Translations under genes and position numbers: made by a program
Shown: positions 27,867 through 37,234 of the stretch, in pieces
Position numbering within the stretch: position 1 is the stretch's first letter
Layout of the letters: every line of letters starts with the position of its first letter
Notes under the pieces: generated by a model
What the model saw: only the letters and a program-made list of their open reading frames with translations
Told to the model about the DNA's origin: nothing
The model's database searches: none
Assembly: GCA_048939265.1 (NCBI GenBank)
Contig: JBHLPQ010000001.1
Span: forward strand, 1 to 64,000
Length of the DNA: 64,000 nucleotides
DNA from: Hodarchaeum sp048939265
Lineage (GTDB): Archaea; Asgardarchaeota; Heimdallarchaeia; Hodarchaeales; Hodarchaeaceae
Reading direction: 5' to 3'

Positions 27867-28157
27867 CTATTTGGTCTCCCCTAGAGCTTCCAATATCTGT
27901 TTAGATGATATGTTTCTGAGCCGGAAGATCTTTCTCGAGCTAGTTTGACCAGACTCTAGGATTACATCAGTATGGAATTTCTTTCGGAACATTTTTAGAA
28001 GCTTTTTATTGGCTTTTCCCTTAATAGGAGGTTCCTTTATAGTTACAATGAGTTTTTCAGAATTAACAATGAACTGGTCTTTGTTTCGAAGAGTTTTAAC
28101 TTTAGCTGTTACTAAAGTATCTTTATCAACTTCTTTCAACCAGGTCAAGCTCGGCAC
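27867..28157 (-). CDS. DUF167 (YggU-like) protein
   Basis: 96 residues with the family core 'LIVTIKEPPIKGKANKKLLKMF' region (about 36-57) and 'SGQTSSRKIFRL' (about 68-79). These match the DUF167 pattern of a PPxxGxAN turn and a GxxSRxK strand. The biochemical role of the family is unknown. Its start overlaps the end of the 654-residue gene upstream by 13 bases, implying co-translation. Confidence 0.9.
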   Translation of the reverse strand: MPSLTWLKEVDKDTLVTAKVKTLRNKDQFIVNSEKLIVTIKEPPIKGKANKKLLKMFRKKFHTDVILESGQTSSRKIFRLRNISSKQILEALGETK

Positions 28158-30109
28158 TTTAGTCCATCTTCTGAAATCTCAGTTATTTCTGAAAATAAAA
28201 TTTCTTGTAATGAAAATCGTTCTTTTATAACCATAAGTGCCTTCTTTAACGTCAGTTGTTCTTCCATCCATATGAAGTTCAAAAAATATCGTGCTAAATT
28301 GCTTGGCCACAGGCTCTTTTCGAAAGAAGTATCCAATGCCAAGGAAATCCGACGTCTTAAACGGTTAACATATTGTTCGGATGATTTTTTCCCTAAACGT
28401 TTGATTATCTCAATTGGATTTTTTGAAGTCCAAAGGATGGAAAAGTTTCCCTGGTAGACGGAAAAACCATATATTAATCCAGTTTCTTCATCAGCCCTAT
28501 ATAATGGTTTGCCGATGAGATATCGGAAAGTTTCTGGGATCGAATGAAAGTACACTCCAATTTTTGCGTGAATTTTATCTGAGAAATTGAATGCTGCCGC
28601 AGGAAGAACTGAATAGAATGAAGCAGTTATCTCATGAGGGGAGATTAGGAGACGCTCCCGGTTACACATAAGCCACAAATTCTCTGCAGAGAAAGCTTCT
28701 CCTTCTCCTATTTGAAGCTCTTTTGTAAAAGTTTGTCGGAGTTCAGCTAACGTTTCCTTTCCCAATCCTTTTAAATATAAATCCAATAAATATGAAGGAG
28801 GCACTTTCCGTTCAATGACTAAACATTGACCGAAAGGAGTTTCATGCATAATTCCAGCAATTAACCCAAAATCAGAACCAGCCATCCCGATAACTTTCTG
28901 ATTAATGTGAGTTTGTTGAGAAATCGCCTCTCCTTTTGCGGGAATCCATGCTGGAATACTAATTTTTTTCAAATCTTCATTTTTCACTATTGGAAGTTCA
29001 AAAGAAGATGTATCAATTAATTCTGACTCAATGAACCAGGCTTTCGTTAATTGGGCTTTTGCAGGGACTACTTCAAGTCCAAGGAGACTAATCCACTGGT
29101 TAACAAATGATGGTTGTAGAGCAAGTTCTTCAGGAATTTTTACCGCGTTAGCGATTTTATTCTGAATTTGTTGTGTAGTGATTGAATTTAAATCGAGACC
29201 GAGTTGATTAAAAATATCTCCATATCCTTTCTTTAATGTGGACATTGAAAAAGGTTTTTCTTTGACAATAGGTAGAAAAATTGATTTATTTACAACAATA
29301 GGTGGGCGAAACAACCCAAGGGGGGTTTTATTAGGATCGTATGCAACAAATCCAACTAGACCCCATGGAGAGGAAATTCTCTTATCATCTGGCACTTCAA
29401 TTTGAACTTCAGCAGGAAGCTCCTCCTCTTGATCTTTTGTTAGCAATGGTAGCTGAAGACTTCGATCCATTGGCTGAATGACTTCATCTAGATTAAAAAT
29501 GTCTTTTCCAATTTCAGCGATTGGATCGATTAAAGATCTTAAGATCTCAAGTTCTACATCATCGAGTTTTTCCCGTCTCTGTGTCAATTCATCCTCTGGA
29601 GTTATACCCTCTAAGTATTTTACCCAAATCTTCTTGAATTCTCTAACTAGGATAGAAATTTCTTCATTGTCCGTAATTTCCAGAAAAGAATCAATAAATT
29701 TTTGCATATCAAAGTTTAATGTTTTTTCCGAGGATTTCATACGAAATATCTTATCCTGTATGCGTAACTGAAGTTTTTTTTGCTTTTTTACTAATCTATT
29801 TTGCTCTGTAACCAGATCAGTAAGAATTTTTTTCGATTCGTTCTTAGATAGTACTTTTGCCTCCCAAGCTTTGATTGTTTCTTTTATCTTGGCATCAATC
29901 TCGGTCAGGGATTGATTAAGACGTTCTAATTCATTATCAGTCTTTTTTAATCCAAAAATATCCAGAAATGGTGTTAACTGATTTTCAATGTTTAAGGAGC
30001 TTCTCATCCCATCAAGGATCTGAACATACTGATTTTCGTCAATCAGGTCTTTTTGACGAAGAGAAATGAGAAATTTCTGAAACTTAAAATGAGAAGACAA
30101 TTCAACCAC
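28145..30109 (-). CDS. Large coiled-coil protein with possible PRC-barrel regions
   Basis: Family not recognised. 654 residues. The first 220 are helical, with a coiled coil at about 55-115 rich in Lys/Glu/Gln. Two beta-rich stretches follow, one around 245-290 ('SSPWGLVGFVAYDPNKTPLG') and one around 395-440 ('KVIGMAGSDFGLIAGIMHE'), that look like PRC-barrel-type small barrels. The C-terminal 200 residues are mixed alpha/beta. There is no signal peptide or membrane span. It overlaps the DUF167 gene. PRC barrels often bind RNA or partner proteins; any role here is inference. Confidence 0.6.
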   Translation of the reverse strand: MVELSSHFKFQKFLISLRQKDLIDENQYVQILDGMRSSLNIENQLTPFLDIFGLKKTDNELERLNQSLTEIDAKIKETIKAWEAKVLSKNESKKILTDLVTEQNRLVKKQKKLQLRIQDKIFRMKSSEKTLNFDMQKFIDSFLEITDNEEISILVREFKKIWVKYLEGITPEDELTQRREKLDDVELEILRSLIDPIAEIGKDIFNLDEVIQPMDRSLQLPLLTKDQEEELPAEVQIEVPDDKRISSPWGLVGFVAYDPNKTPLGLFRPPIVVNKSIFLPIVKEKPFSMSTLKKGYGDIFNQLGLDLNSITTQQIQNKIANAVKIPEELALQPSFVNQWISLLGLEVVPAKAQLTKAWFIESELIDTSSFELPIVKNEDLKKISIPAWIPAKGEAISQQTHINQKVIGMAGSDFGLIAGIMHETPFGQCLVIERKVPPSYLLDLYLKGLGKETLAELRQTFTKELQIGEGEAFSAENLWLMCNRERLLISPHEITASFYSVLPAAAFNFSDKIHAKIGVYFHSIPETFRYLIGKPLYRADEETGLIYGFSVYQGNFSILWTSKNPIEIIKRLGKKSSEQYVNRLRRRISLALDTSFEKSLWPSNLARYFLNFIWMEEQLTLKKALMVIKERFSLQEILFSEITEISEDGLKCRA

Positions 30110-30212
30110 ATTAGATTAAGCCAAATAACTACGAAAAACCATACAATGATGGATGTGTGATCCGTCAGCTGAGATTATTTATCATGAAGTTTACTTACTC
30201 TAATTTAAGAGG

Positions 30213-31241
30213 TTATTCCTTTTCCTCAGTGGCAGCATCTGTTTTTTCTTGTATACTGTCTGGCATCTCAAAATCGAATGGTGGTTGTGTAGTGATAATA
30301 ACACCATCTTCCTTAGTAATAATGAATGTATGTTCATATTGGGCAACAAAACTCCCTTTATCATCTGCTAAAGGAGGATATGCAATAACTCCACCACCAT
30401 TTAGGAGTTCACGTATTGCAAACCGGACACGCGCCTGATTAAACTGATCGTATGAGGTTAACCACCGTTCAGCAAAAGGCAAAGTTTTATATTTCTTATA
30501 GGTTGTTGAATAAATCTTTCTTGACACTGGATTCCGTAATGGTACGCGTTTTGGAAGCAGCATATAGATATACTTTGTACCAACGACCTCATGAACGCTC
30601 CCAGTCCCAGATGATGCAAAAGTTTCTAATGCGTAAGCCTCTCCAACCTCTAATGCCCCCTCTGCAGGATCATAGGGGGAACTAATATTAGGTAATCGTT
30701 TATCACCATGTAATTCATATCTGCCAAGTTTGTGGCCTGTTAATTCCCGAATAGGGCGATATCCATATCCAGTAATTGCTTCTTCAATTCGCTTACCAAT
30801 TAACGAAGGTAATGTTCCTGCCTGAATAATCTCTATTGCAGCTTTAAATCCTTCTTCTGCGGCTTTCTTCAAGTTTTTAAGATCAGGAGAAAGAATTATT
30901 GTCACAGCAGTATCCGCAATATAGCCATTACAGTGAACACCAATATCTAATTTGACACTCCCTTCATCAGGGATCACAGTCTCATCCCCATGAGGACTAG
31001 AATAATGAGCTGCAATGTTGTTAATTGATACATTGGTTGGGAAACCTAAACCATCTGCTCCTTTTTCTAATATCAACCCCTCAGCAGTTTCACATATCCG
31101 GATAATGGGTACACCAGGTTTAATCAATTCTTTCACTTGGTTTAAAACTTCATATCCGATCTGTCCAGCCTTGCGGTAAAAGTAAAATTTCTCTTCTTCT
31201 GTTATTCCTTCTTCCGAGGTCCAATCAGACATACCATTCAC
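30213..31241 (-). CDS. map: Methionine aminopeptidase, type II
   Basis: It removes the initiator methionine from new proteins using two metal ions. The ligands are visible: two Asp in 'VKLDIGVHCNGYIADTAV' (about 92-109), His in 'GHKLGRYELHG' (about 165-175), Glu in 'YALETFASSGTG' (about 199-210) and Glu in 'VAQYEHTFI' (about 311-319). The insert between His and Glu is the type II form used by archaea and eukaryotes. At 342 residues it is somewhat longer than most archaeal MetAPs because of a Glu/Asp-rich C-terminal tail. ATGs at 31241 and 31232 are alternative starts. Confidence 0.95.
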   Translation of the reverse strand: MNGMSDWTSEEGITEEEKFYFYRKAGQIGYEVLNQVKELIKPGVPIIRICETAEGLILEKGADGLGFPTNVSINNIAAHYSSPHGDETVIPDEGSVKLDIGVHCNGYIADTAVTIILSPDLKNLKKAAEEGFKAAIEIIQAGTLPSLIGKRIEEAITGYGYRPIRELTGHKLGRYELHGDKRLPNISSPYDPAEGALEVGEAYALETFASSGTGSVHEVVGTKYIYMLLPKRVPLRNPVSRKIYSTTYKKYKTLPFAERWLTSYDQFNQARVRFAIRELLNGGGVIAYPPLADDKGSFVAQYEHTFIITKEDGVIITTQPPFDFEMPDSIQEKTDAATEEKE

Positions 31242-31395
31242 CTGTTTTCATTCTAGGTTTTGTTTCTAGGTCATACTCGTTGTTTTTACAAACAAATAAA
31301 TAAACGATGTTTCGAACTTATCTCACACAGATTAAAGGTTTAACGAGAAGATAAAAGATCCGATCATAATCGATACCCTCTCTGAGGAGCAACTT

Positions 31396-32619
31396 ATGTC
31401 TGATGAAAACATTCTAGTCAGAGTCAAACAGATTCTGACACAAAAATATTGTACTTCTGCTGATGAAACTGTGGAGACAATTGGTCAATGTGATAACCTA
31501 GGGGAAGCATTAGTTTCAACAGATTTTCCCGAAAAAGATTTTTATATTCGCATCCTCCAACACCTCCGACTTTTCTACAATTCCGAGTTTATGATCTACA
31601 GTGATCGAATCAAAAAAGCCCTTTCATCATACCAAAAATTACAGACTGGAATACTAGAAACTCAAACGCAATATCCCGATCTATATTCACAACTCCAGTA
31701 TGACATTGATCGGCTTGTTTTACGTATAGATGCTCGAATCCAAGAGACCCGCGCTCGGATAGCTGAAGCTGAAAATGATATGGTTCAAGCAGATGTATTA
31801 TATGTTGAGACAATTAATCGTTATAATAATGAATTAACGCTAGAGCAGAATAAAAGCGATTATGACCATTATTTCAATTCTTTAGGGATTATCTTCTTCA
31901 TCACAGGTCACCTATACCGATTGCGAGGAAAAAATTCTTCTAACGCTGAAGATCTATACCTTGCTTTAAGAAATTTGAAAAAAGCACAGTTTCTAGGGCA
32001 TTCTGACAGTGAAATTTTGAATCAGACCTTTGAGGATATTAAGACTATAACCGTAGGAAAATTAGAACACCAAGCAGAATTGCTCTTTACTCAAGGACTG
32101 ACAAATTCAGAAGCAGATCAATTTGATATAGCAAAAGCCAATTATCAGAAGTCAGCTCAACTGTATCATTCATTAAACAAGCTTCAGAAGAGCGTGGAGT
32201 ATGAACTCCAAGAACAAATTCAAAATTCTTCATATTATGAAGCAACTGCGAAAGCATTTATGATACAAGATAACAATGAGCAAGCTGCCCTTCAATTCTC
32301 CTATGCAAACCAAACTTTACAAAAAGTCCTTCAAAAGCTACCCAGTGATTCCCTGAGACAGTCCTTTCAACCCCAAATCAGATACTTTCAAGCAATGCAG
32401 CTATTTTGTCAAGCTGTTACAGAGTATGACAACATGAGTCCAGAAGCGATAGACCATTTTACAGAAGCGCGAGAGAAGCTTGAGGAAGCAAAAGAGATGG
32501 CTGATGAGAATCAAAATGTTCCATTATCCAAAGGTTGTACTGAAGCATTAAACAAACTCGATTCGTATCAAGAAATTGCAGGGATTATGTTCCAAGAAAC
32601 TGACAGCGATGAGTCTTAA
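31396..32619 (+). CDS. Helical-repeat (TPR-like) protein
   Basis: 407 residues, nearly all helical, with no membrane span. TPR-like hairpins occur in the second half, for example 'AELLFTQGLTNSEADQFDIA' (about 236-255) and 'AAQLQFSYANQTLQKVL'-like stretches near 300. The first half includes a probable coiled coil (about 105-140). Family not recognised; it could be a cytosolic scaffold. It converges with the next gene, the stop codons overlapping by 4 bases. Confidence 0.65.
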   Translation: MSDENILVRVKQILTQKYCTSADETVETIGQCDNLGEALVSTDFPEKDFYIRILQHLRLFYNSEFMIYSDRIKKALSSYQKLQTGILETQTQYPDLYSQLQYDIDRLVLRIDARIQETRARIAEAENDMVQADVLYVETINRYNNELTLEQNKSDYDHYFNSLGIIFFITGHLYRLRGKNSSNAEDLYLALRNLKKAQFLGHSDSEILNQTFEDIKTITVGKLEHQAELLFTQGLTNSEADQFDIAKANYQKSAQLYHSLNKLQKSVEYELQEQIQNSSYYEATAKAFMIQDNNEQAALQFSYANQTLQKVLQKLPSDSLRQSFQPQIRYFQAMQLFCQAVTEYDNMSPEAIDHFTEAREKLEEAKEMADENQNVPLSKGCTEALNKLDSYQEIAGIMFQETDSDES

Positions 32620-32933
32620 TCTGAATGTAATTGGGATAAGATTACGTAAGCTTCTAGTAAAGGTATCGATAGTTCTTGTGCCAGCTCTTCTGGATGAATT
32701 TTAGGGTTTTTAGGGAGGATTTTTTGGCGTGTCCACGCCAAATTAGCTGCAAAACCTGGGATCTCGCCCATCAAAGGCTCTAATAATGCGATTAGTTGTT
32801 CTTTACTTAGTTGTTCCAATAAATATGGAGATTTTTTTCGTTCGATGATTCTAGGTTTCTTCTTCTGAAGTTTTGACGATACACTCGGTTTTTTCTCCCT
32901 TTTTTTGGGGATAAAATTAGAGAGATCAGACAT
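32616..32933 (-). CDS. Small basic hypothetical protein
   Basis: 105 residues. The first 35 are Lys/Ser-rich and probably disordered ('KKREKKPSVSSKLQKKKPR'). The rest is helical, and 'HPEELAQELSIPLLEAYVIL' (about 81-100) resembles a helix-turn-helix-like element. Such an arrangement could bind nucleic acid, but no family was recognised. It is divergent from the DUF211 gene. Confidence 0.55.
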   Translation of the reverse strand: MSDLSNFIPKKREKKPSVSSKLQKKKPRIIERKKSPYLLEQLSKEQLIALLEPLMGEIPGFAANLAWTRQKILPKNPKIHPEELAQELSIPLLEAYVILSQLHSD

Positions 32934-33045
32934 TCAACCATGTCACCATAGAAATCCGACTCCTAATGTATTAAAAATTTTTTGTGGAAAGTGAAACCTG
33001 AGATTTGATACCGGAAAATGGAATATTTTGGAGATCATTCTAGAG

Positions 33046-33357
33046 ATGTCAAAAAAACAAACTCAAAAAAAAGGTGGGGTCAGGCGACTTGTGTTGGATG
33101 TGTTAAAACTCCATGATCCATCGATAGTTTCCTTTGCAACTGCTCTGGAGCAGGTTGCTGGAGTAACTGCAGTAAATTGTACCCTTGTTGAAATAGATGC
33201 GAAAACAGAGAATCTTAAGGTTGTACTCGAAGGATCTGATATGGATTTTAACCTCATTTCTGAAACAATAACCGAATTACATGGCTCTATACACTCAATC
33301 GATCAAGTAGTCAGTGGAGCTCGGTTTGTTGAAGCTGTTGAAACCCCACAAGATTAA
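33046..33357 (+). CDS. DUF211 protein
   Basis: 103 residues from ATG 33046, which is preceded by GGAGAT at 33030-33035 with a 10-base gap; a TTG at 33028 in frame is less likely. 'GGVRRLVLDVLKLHDPSIV' (about 10-28) followed by 'AVNCTLVEIDAKTENLKVVLEG' region matches the archaeal DUF211 ferredoxin-like fold, known from structures as an oligomeric protein of unknown function. A short Lys-rich N-terminus precedes the domain. It stands alone between divergent neighbours. Confidence 0.88.
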   Translation: MSKKQTQKKGGVRRLVLDVLKLHDPSIVSFATALEQVAGVTAVNCTLVEIDAKTENLKVVLEGSDMDFNLISETITELHGSIHSIDQVVSGARFVEAVETPQD

Positions 33358-33485
33358 CTGCACCTTTCAGTCAGTATTCCCCTAATTACAACCTACCATA
33401 GAAAGGAAAATGGTATCCGTCCTATATGGGAAGAGACACCCTCAATCTAGGGAATAATTAGACGCAGTCAGTTTAATTACAAGAA

Positions 33486-33797
33486 TCAGTCGCGAAGCTC
33501 AATAGACGTTTCAGGAAATCCTTCATCAACTAGAATTGGTGAAATCGATCGAAGAAAATTACCCTGAAGCTCAATTCGGCCATCTTTCGTTGTTCCACCT
33601 GTTGCTAAACTCTTCTTCAGACGTTTAGACAGGCTTCTAAGATCGATATCTTTAGACAGTCCATCAATGACCGTCACCTCACGTCCCCATTTTCGTTTTT
33701 CAATAAAAACCCGAATTGACGTTTGTTCTTCTCGTGCAATATCAGAGCAAGCGCATAACTCTTCTGGCAGACCGCAGGTCTTGCAAATACTACCCAT
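33486..33797 (-). CDS. Translation initiation factor aIF1 (SUI1)
   Basis: aIF1 binds the small subunit P-site region and enforces start codon choice. The 103 residues hold an N-terminal zinc-type cluster 'CKTCGLPEELCAC' (5-17) and the SUI1 core 'RKWGREVTVIDGL' (about 34-46), then 'KRLKKSLATGGTTKDG' (about 58-73) and 'IELQGN' (about 75-80). In many archaea this gene sits inside the ribosomal operon near L29. Here it is about 16 kb away and follows rpoP by 124 bases on the same strand. Confidence 0.95.
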   Translation of the reverse strand: MGSICKTCGLPEELCACSDIAREEQTSIRVFIEKRKWGREVTVIDGLSKDIDLRSLSKRLKKSLATGGTTKDGRIELQGNFLRSISPILVDEGFPETSIELRD

Positions 33798-33921
33798 TTT
33801 TATTTATTAACCTCAGATTTTCAGTTTGCTAAATAATTAATTAGCTGATCCATCTTTATCTTGAATAAAATATAAACCTATCGAATAATTGCAAAATGTC
33901 GAAAACATCTATTTGGTTGTT

Positions 33922-34068
33922 TCAATCAGTTTTCAACCTTTTGATAATTGGAGGACGCTTTTTCAACAATATTCGGTGGCCACAAATAATGCACCGAATT
34001 CCAGGTAAAGTTTCTAATTCCGCAGGGTCAATCTCCTGGTGGCATTTTTGACATAGATATGTCGTCAT
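33922..34068 (-). CDS. rpoP: RNA polymerase subunit P (Rpb12-like zinc ribbon)
   Basis: A 48-residue ORF reading MTTYLCQKCHQEIDPAELET at the start, then 'LPGIRCIICGHRILLKKRPP' and a basic tail. Two CxxC pairs (C6/C9 and C26/C29) form the zinc ribbon, and 'LPGIRC..CG.RIL.K.RPP' is the RpoP/Rpb12 signature. The subunit bridges RpoD and RpoB in archaeal RNA polymerase. Short length makes it easy to overlook. It is followed by the aIF1 gene on the same strand. The call is firm. Confidence 0.93.
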   Translation of the reverse strand: MTTYLCQKCHQEIDPAELETLPGIRCIICGHRILLKKRPPIIKRLKTD

Positions 34069-34102
34069 ATTTTCAGCCTTCAATCCTTAAGAAGTCTCAT
34101 TT

Positions 34103-34168
34103 TGATTTCTCTTATAAAAAGCGCTTAAAAGACAACTTGATAAAATTTGCTATAGTAGGAGTATCTTT
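34103..34168 (-). repeat. Repeat copy 1, resembling the 3' end of mcmA2
   Basis: The first 53 bases (34103-34155) match 38838-38890 at 43 positions without gaps, including 14 identical bases ACTTGATAAAATTT. On the minus strand it reads KDTPTIANFIKLSFKRFL then stop; the mcmA2 C-terminus reads TDTKDIVDFVKSNLKRSL then stop. An in-frame stop just upstream shows that it is not part of a gene now. The remaining intergenic sequence to 34334 contains a CTTATAAACT TATA-like site at about 34220-34229 for the ABC set. Confidence 0.55.
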
Positions 34169-34334
34169 TTAGAGGACAAAAGATCAATTTAGGTGAATAC
34201 CTCAACCTTGATAGAATATCTTATAAACTAAAGGGAGTAAATTTTGAATATTATAATACAAAAGTGGTGAATTGGGCGACTTTGAATGGATTCAGCCGTT
34301 TTGAATGTGCATGAACATCATTGGGGTATAACTC

Positions 34335-37226
34335 ATGGGAAAAACGCGGATTCTTAAAGGAAGAATTCGCTTACTTCTGCAATTTTCCAGAATTAATCTG
34401 CATATATCTGCCATTACACTCATAGGTTTAACTATTGCGTTATCAGTCGTTTCAGCGTCGTTTATCTATTTAGAATCTAATCAAGCTAGTTACTATCTGA
34501 AAAGAATCCAAGATCTACGAGAAAAGAATTACATTATTTATGAAATTTCGAATGAGACTTCACCTTATCTTCATTACAATGTCCTCCCTCTTATTCAAGA
34601 ATATATTGAAGAAGAACTCAATCAATCTGGCCTAGGAGAGACCTTTCAACCTCATTCGTTATATCCACTGTTCCACTTGGGTAATTACATTCGATTCTTG
34701 AACCAAAGATCAAGCACTCTAATTGGAATAGATCTGAATGAAACAATCCTTTCTGACTGTGTTAATGGAAGCAAATTACCAGTAGAAGAAAACGAAGTAA
34801 TATTATATTCTTCTACTGAGGGATTACCATTGGAAATAGGCAACTACTTCAATATTTCTAAATCTTATAGAGATTCTTCGGATAATTATCAGGAATATAA
34901 TTTTTCACTAAAAATATCTGGTTTAATTACATCTACTTCAATTAATCAGACCTCTCCTCTAAAAGAAATCTTTGATGAGGAATATGAGGACCTTATTCTA
35001 ATCACAGATTATCACAGATTTTACACCTTAATTCAAACTATGAACTCTGAGTTAGAAGCACTAATAGCGCAGGATAGTATATTTGCAGAAGAAAATTTCT
35101 TTATGTTTCTAAAATATTTTTTCTACCTTGATTTAACATCAATTGATCAAAAAAACGTCATTCAAATAATGGATGATTTATTGAAGTACTACAAAGCACT
35201 TTGGTATGTACAACCTTTTGAGGGAAATTTATATTTCAACAGAAATAGCCATGTTTTTTATAAAATAGAAGAGGCTACTACCAATTTTGATAGATTCTAT
35301 TACTTGTTTTTAATTCTAAGTGTACCAGCTTTCATACTTGCATTTTTATTAGTCAACTTCTCACTCAGTCTTATCAATGAAAGACGAAAGAGATCTTTTA
35401 CATTACTAAAAATGAGAGGAGTCTCTACCAGTTTTATTTTTTTAATTTTAATCCTCGAGACTTTTATCTTAGCACTATTATCTTCTTTTTTGTCGATCAT
35501 TTTAGGTATTGCTGTTTTTATTGTACTGTCCTCAACAACCGGATTCCTTCTCTTTGATGCTAATAGACTACCTAAAGCAATGGTTATATCCCCGACAACT
35601 ATAAGCTTCCTCATCATTTTCGGTCTAGCATTTACAATATTGTCTCATTTTAAAGCCACCTTTAAATTAGCTAGATCGAAAGTGGTTGAACTTGAGCGAG
35701 TAGCAAGTAAGAAGAGGAGAAGAAAGCCAAAAATGTGGGGAGGAAATCTTGACATAAATCTGTTGATAGTCGGAATCCTTGGATTTATTGTGTTTTATTC
35801 TCTTATGACAATTCTTCTGAACTTAGATCAACGAGAAAATGAAGTTTGGATGACAATCATTATTCTGATTATAGTTGTCATGGTATTTTGCCAATTAGCA
35901 ATTCTCATTGGAGGTATTTTCACGTTTAACAGAATTATTCCAATTATTCTTCATCATCTAGGAAATTATTCATGGAAAAAAGATTGGCGCTCATTGGCTG
36001 TGGCTACCAGAAATTTATCGGTGTCTAGAATAACTAAACATGTCACCCTTTTGATAGCATATACTATTAGTTTTCTTATGATACTATCAATACTTCCTTC
36101 GACGATGTACAACAATGTTGTTGATCATGCGTATTATGGGGTAGGCTGTGATATCAAGATATACACTGGAGCAAACGAGAATATCAATATGACGGTGGTC
36201 TCTAATTTAACGGCTGATTTAAATTCAATTCAAGGACTAGCAGCTACAGGTGTCACACGCCTTCGATATAACTTAATTCAAAAGGTTGAAGAGGATTATG
36301 AATATACTGTGCATCATAATTTCATTGGTATTGATCCAAATTTTCATCAAATAGCGTACTGGCGAGATTATTATGATGATTCATCACTTCAGAAAATGGT
36401 CACATTACTACATAATTCCTCGGCCAAGTATCCAATTATTATTGATTCATTTTCAGCAAGAAGAGAGGAACTTGAAAACCTAGGAACATATTCTATAATT
36501 TCCAATAGTTCCGAATTAATAGAATTGACTGTTGTAGAAATAAGTAACTGTTGGCCGACATGGTGGACTGGTGAAAATGTACTTAGCATGATAACTAAGA
36601 GATCGCTCATAGAGAATTTGTCTCTACTTCTTGGAGGGGAGGATAACTACATGAATGCCGATATATGGTGTAAAGTTTCACCTAGTTATGATAAAGATGA
36701 TGTGATTGATCAAGTAATAAATGTCACATCTTTTTATGGTATCTCACAAGATGACATCGAAAATACAATTAAAAAAGTACAAATCGATCCTGAATCCTTA
36801 TCTGATATTGCTTTTTGGATTATTACTAATTTCAACTATTTAGTATCTTTATCAATAATCTTAATCATGATAATCCTCTTCACTACGGTTAGGATTGCAA
36901 GTCACACTACAGAAATTGGTTTAAGTAGAGCATTAGGAATGAAAACTAAACAAGTGTTTCTATTAATGTTTACAGAACCACTAATTCTTTTTCTAATCAG
37001 TGGAATCCCTGGGATCATATTTGGTTCATTTTTCACCTTCTTCCTCTTACAATGGACAAATCCACTTCTCACTTTAGGAGCGGGCCCCCCATTTGTGGTA
37101 TATCCTAATTATTTTTCAGTATTTTTAATCTATAGTTCTATTTTTGTTGTAACTTTGCTAAGTGGCTTACTAGCATCGATAATTGCTTCTAGAGCGAACA
37201 TTTCTAAAATTTTAAAGGTGGAGTAA
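34335..37226 (+). CDS. ABC transporter permease, FtsX/MacB type (set A)
   Basis: 963 residues with a basic N-terminus, a first membrane helix (about 18-38), a large external domain (about 40-325), a group of three helices (about 330-450), a second external domain (about 585-830) after further helices, and three C-terminal spans (about 835-960). This two-FtsX-unit layout is typical of mechanotransmission or lipoprotein-type ABC permeases. 'TTEIGLSRALGMKTKQVF' (about 855-872) is the conserved coupling region. It is followed 8 bases later by its first ATPase. It is paralogous in layout to the 955-residue permease on the other strand. Confidence 0.87.
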   Translation: MGKTRILKGRIRLLLQFSRINLHISAITLIGLTIALSVVSASFIYLESNQASYYLKRIQDLREKNYIIYEISNETSPYLHYNVLPLIQEYIEEELNQSGLGETFQPHSLYPLFHLGNYIRFLNQRSSTLIGIDLNETILSDCVNGSKLPVEENEVILYSSTEGLPLEIGNYFNISKSYRDSSDNYQEYNFSLKISGLITSTSINQTSPLKEIFDEEYEDLILITDYHRFYTLIQTMNSELEALIAQDSIFAEENFFMFLKYFFYLDLTSIDQKNVIQIMDDLLKYYKALWYVQPFEGNLYFNRNSHVFYKIEEATTNFDRFYYLFLILSVPAFILAFLLVNFSLSLINERRKRSFTLLKMRGVSTSFIFLILILETFILALLSSFLSIILGIAVFIVLSSTTGFLLFDANRLPKAMVISPTTISFLIIFGLAFTILSHFKATFKLARSKVVELERVASKKRRRKPKMWGGNLDINLLIVGILGFIVFYSLMTILLNLDQRENEVWMTIIILIIVVMVFCQLAILIGGIFTFNRIIPIILHHLGNYSWKKDWRSLAVATRNLSVSRITKHVTLLIAYTISFLMILSILPSTMYNNVVDHAYYGVGCDIKIYTGANENINMTVVSNLTADLNSIQGLAATGVTRLRYNLIQKVEEDYEYTVHHNFIGIDPNFHQIAYWRDYYDDSSLQKMVTLLHNSSAKYPIIIDSFSARREELENLGTYSIISNSSELIELTVVEISNCWPTWWTGENVLSMITKRSLIENLSLLLGGEDNYMNADIWCKVSPSYDKDDVIDQVINVTSFYGISQDDIENTIKKVQIDPESLSDIAFWIITNFNYLVSLSIILIMIILFTTVRIASHTTEIGLSRALGMKTKQVFLLMFTEPLILFLISGIPGIIFGSFFTFFLLQWTNPLLTLGAGPPFVVYPNYFSVFLIYSSIFVVTLLSGLLASIIASRANISKILKVE

Positions 37227-37234
37227 TGATTTAA

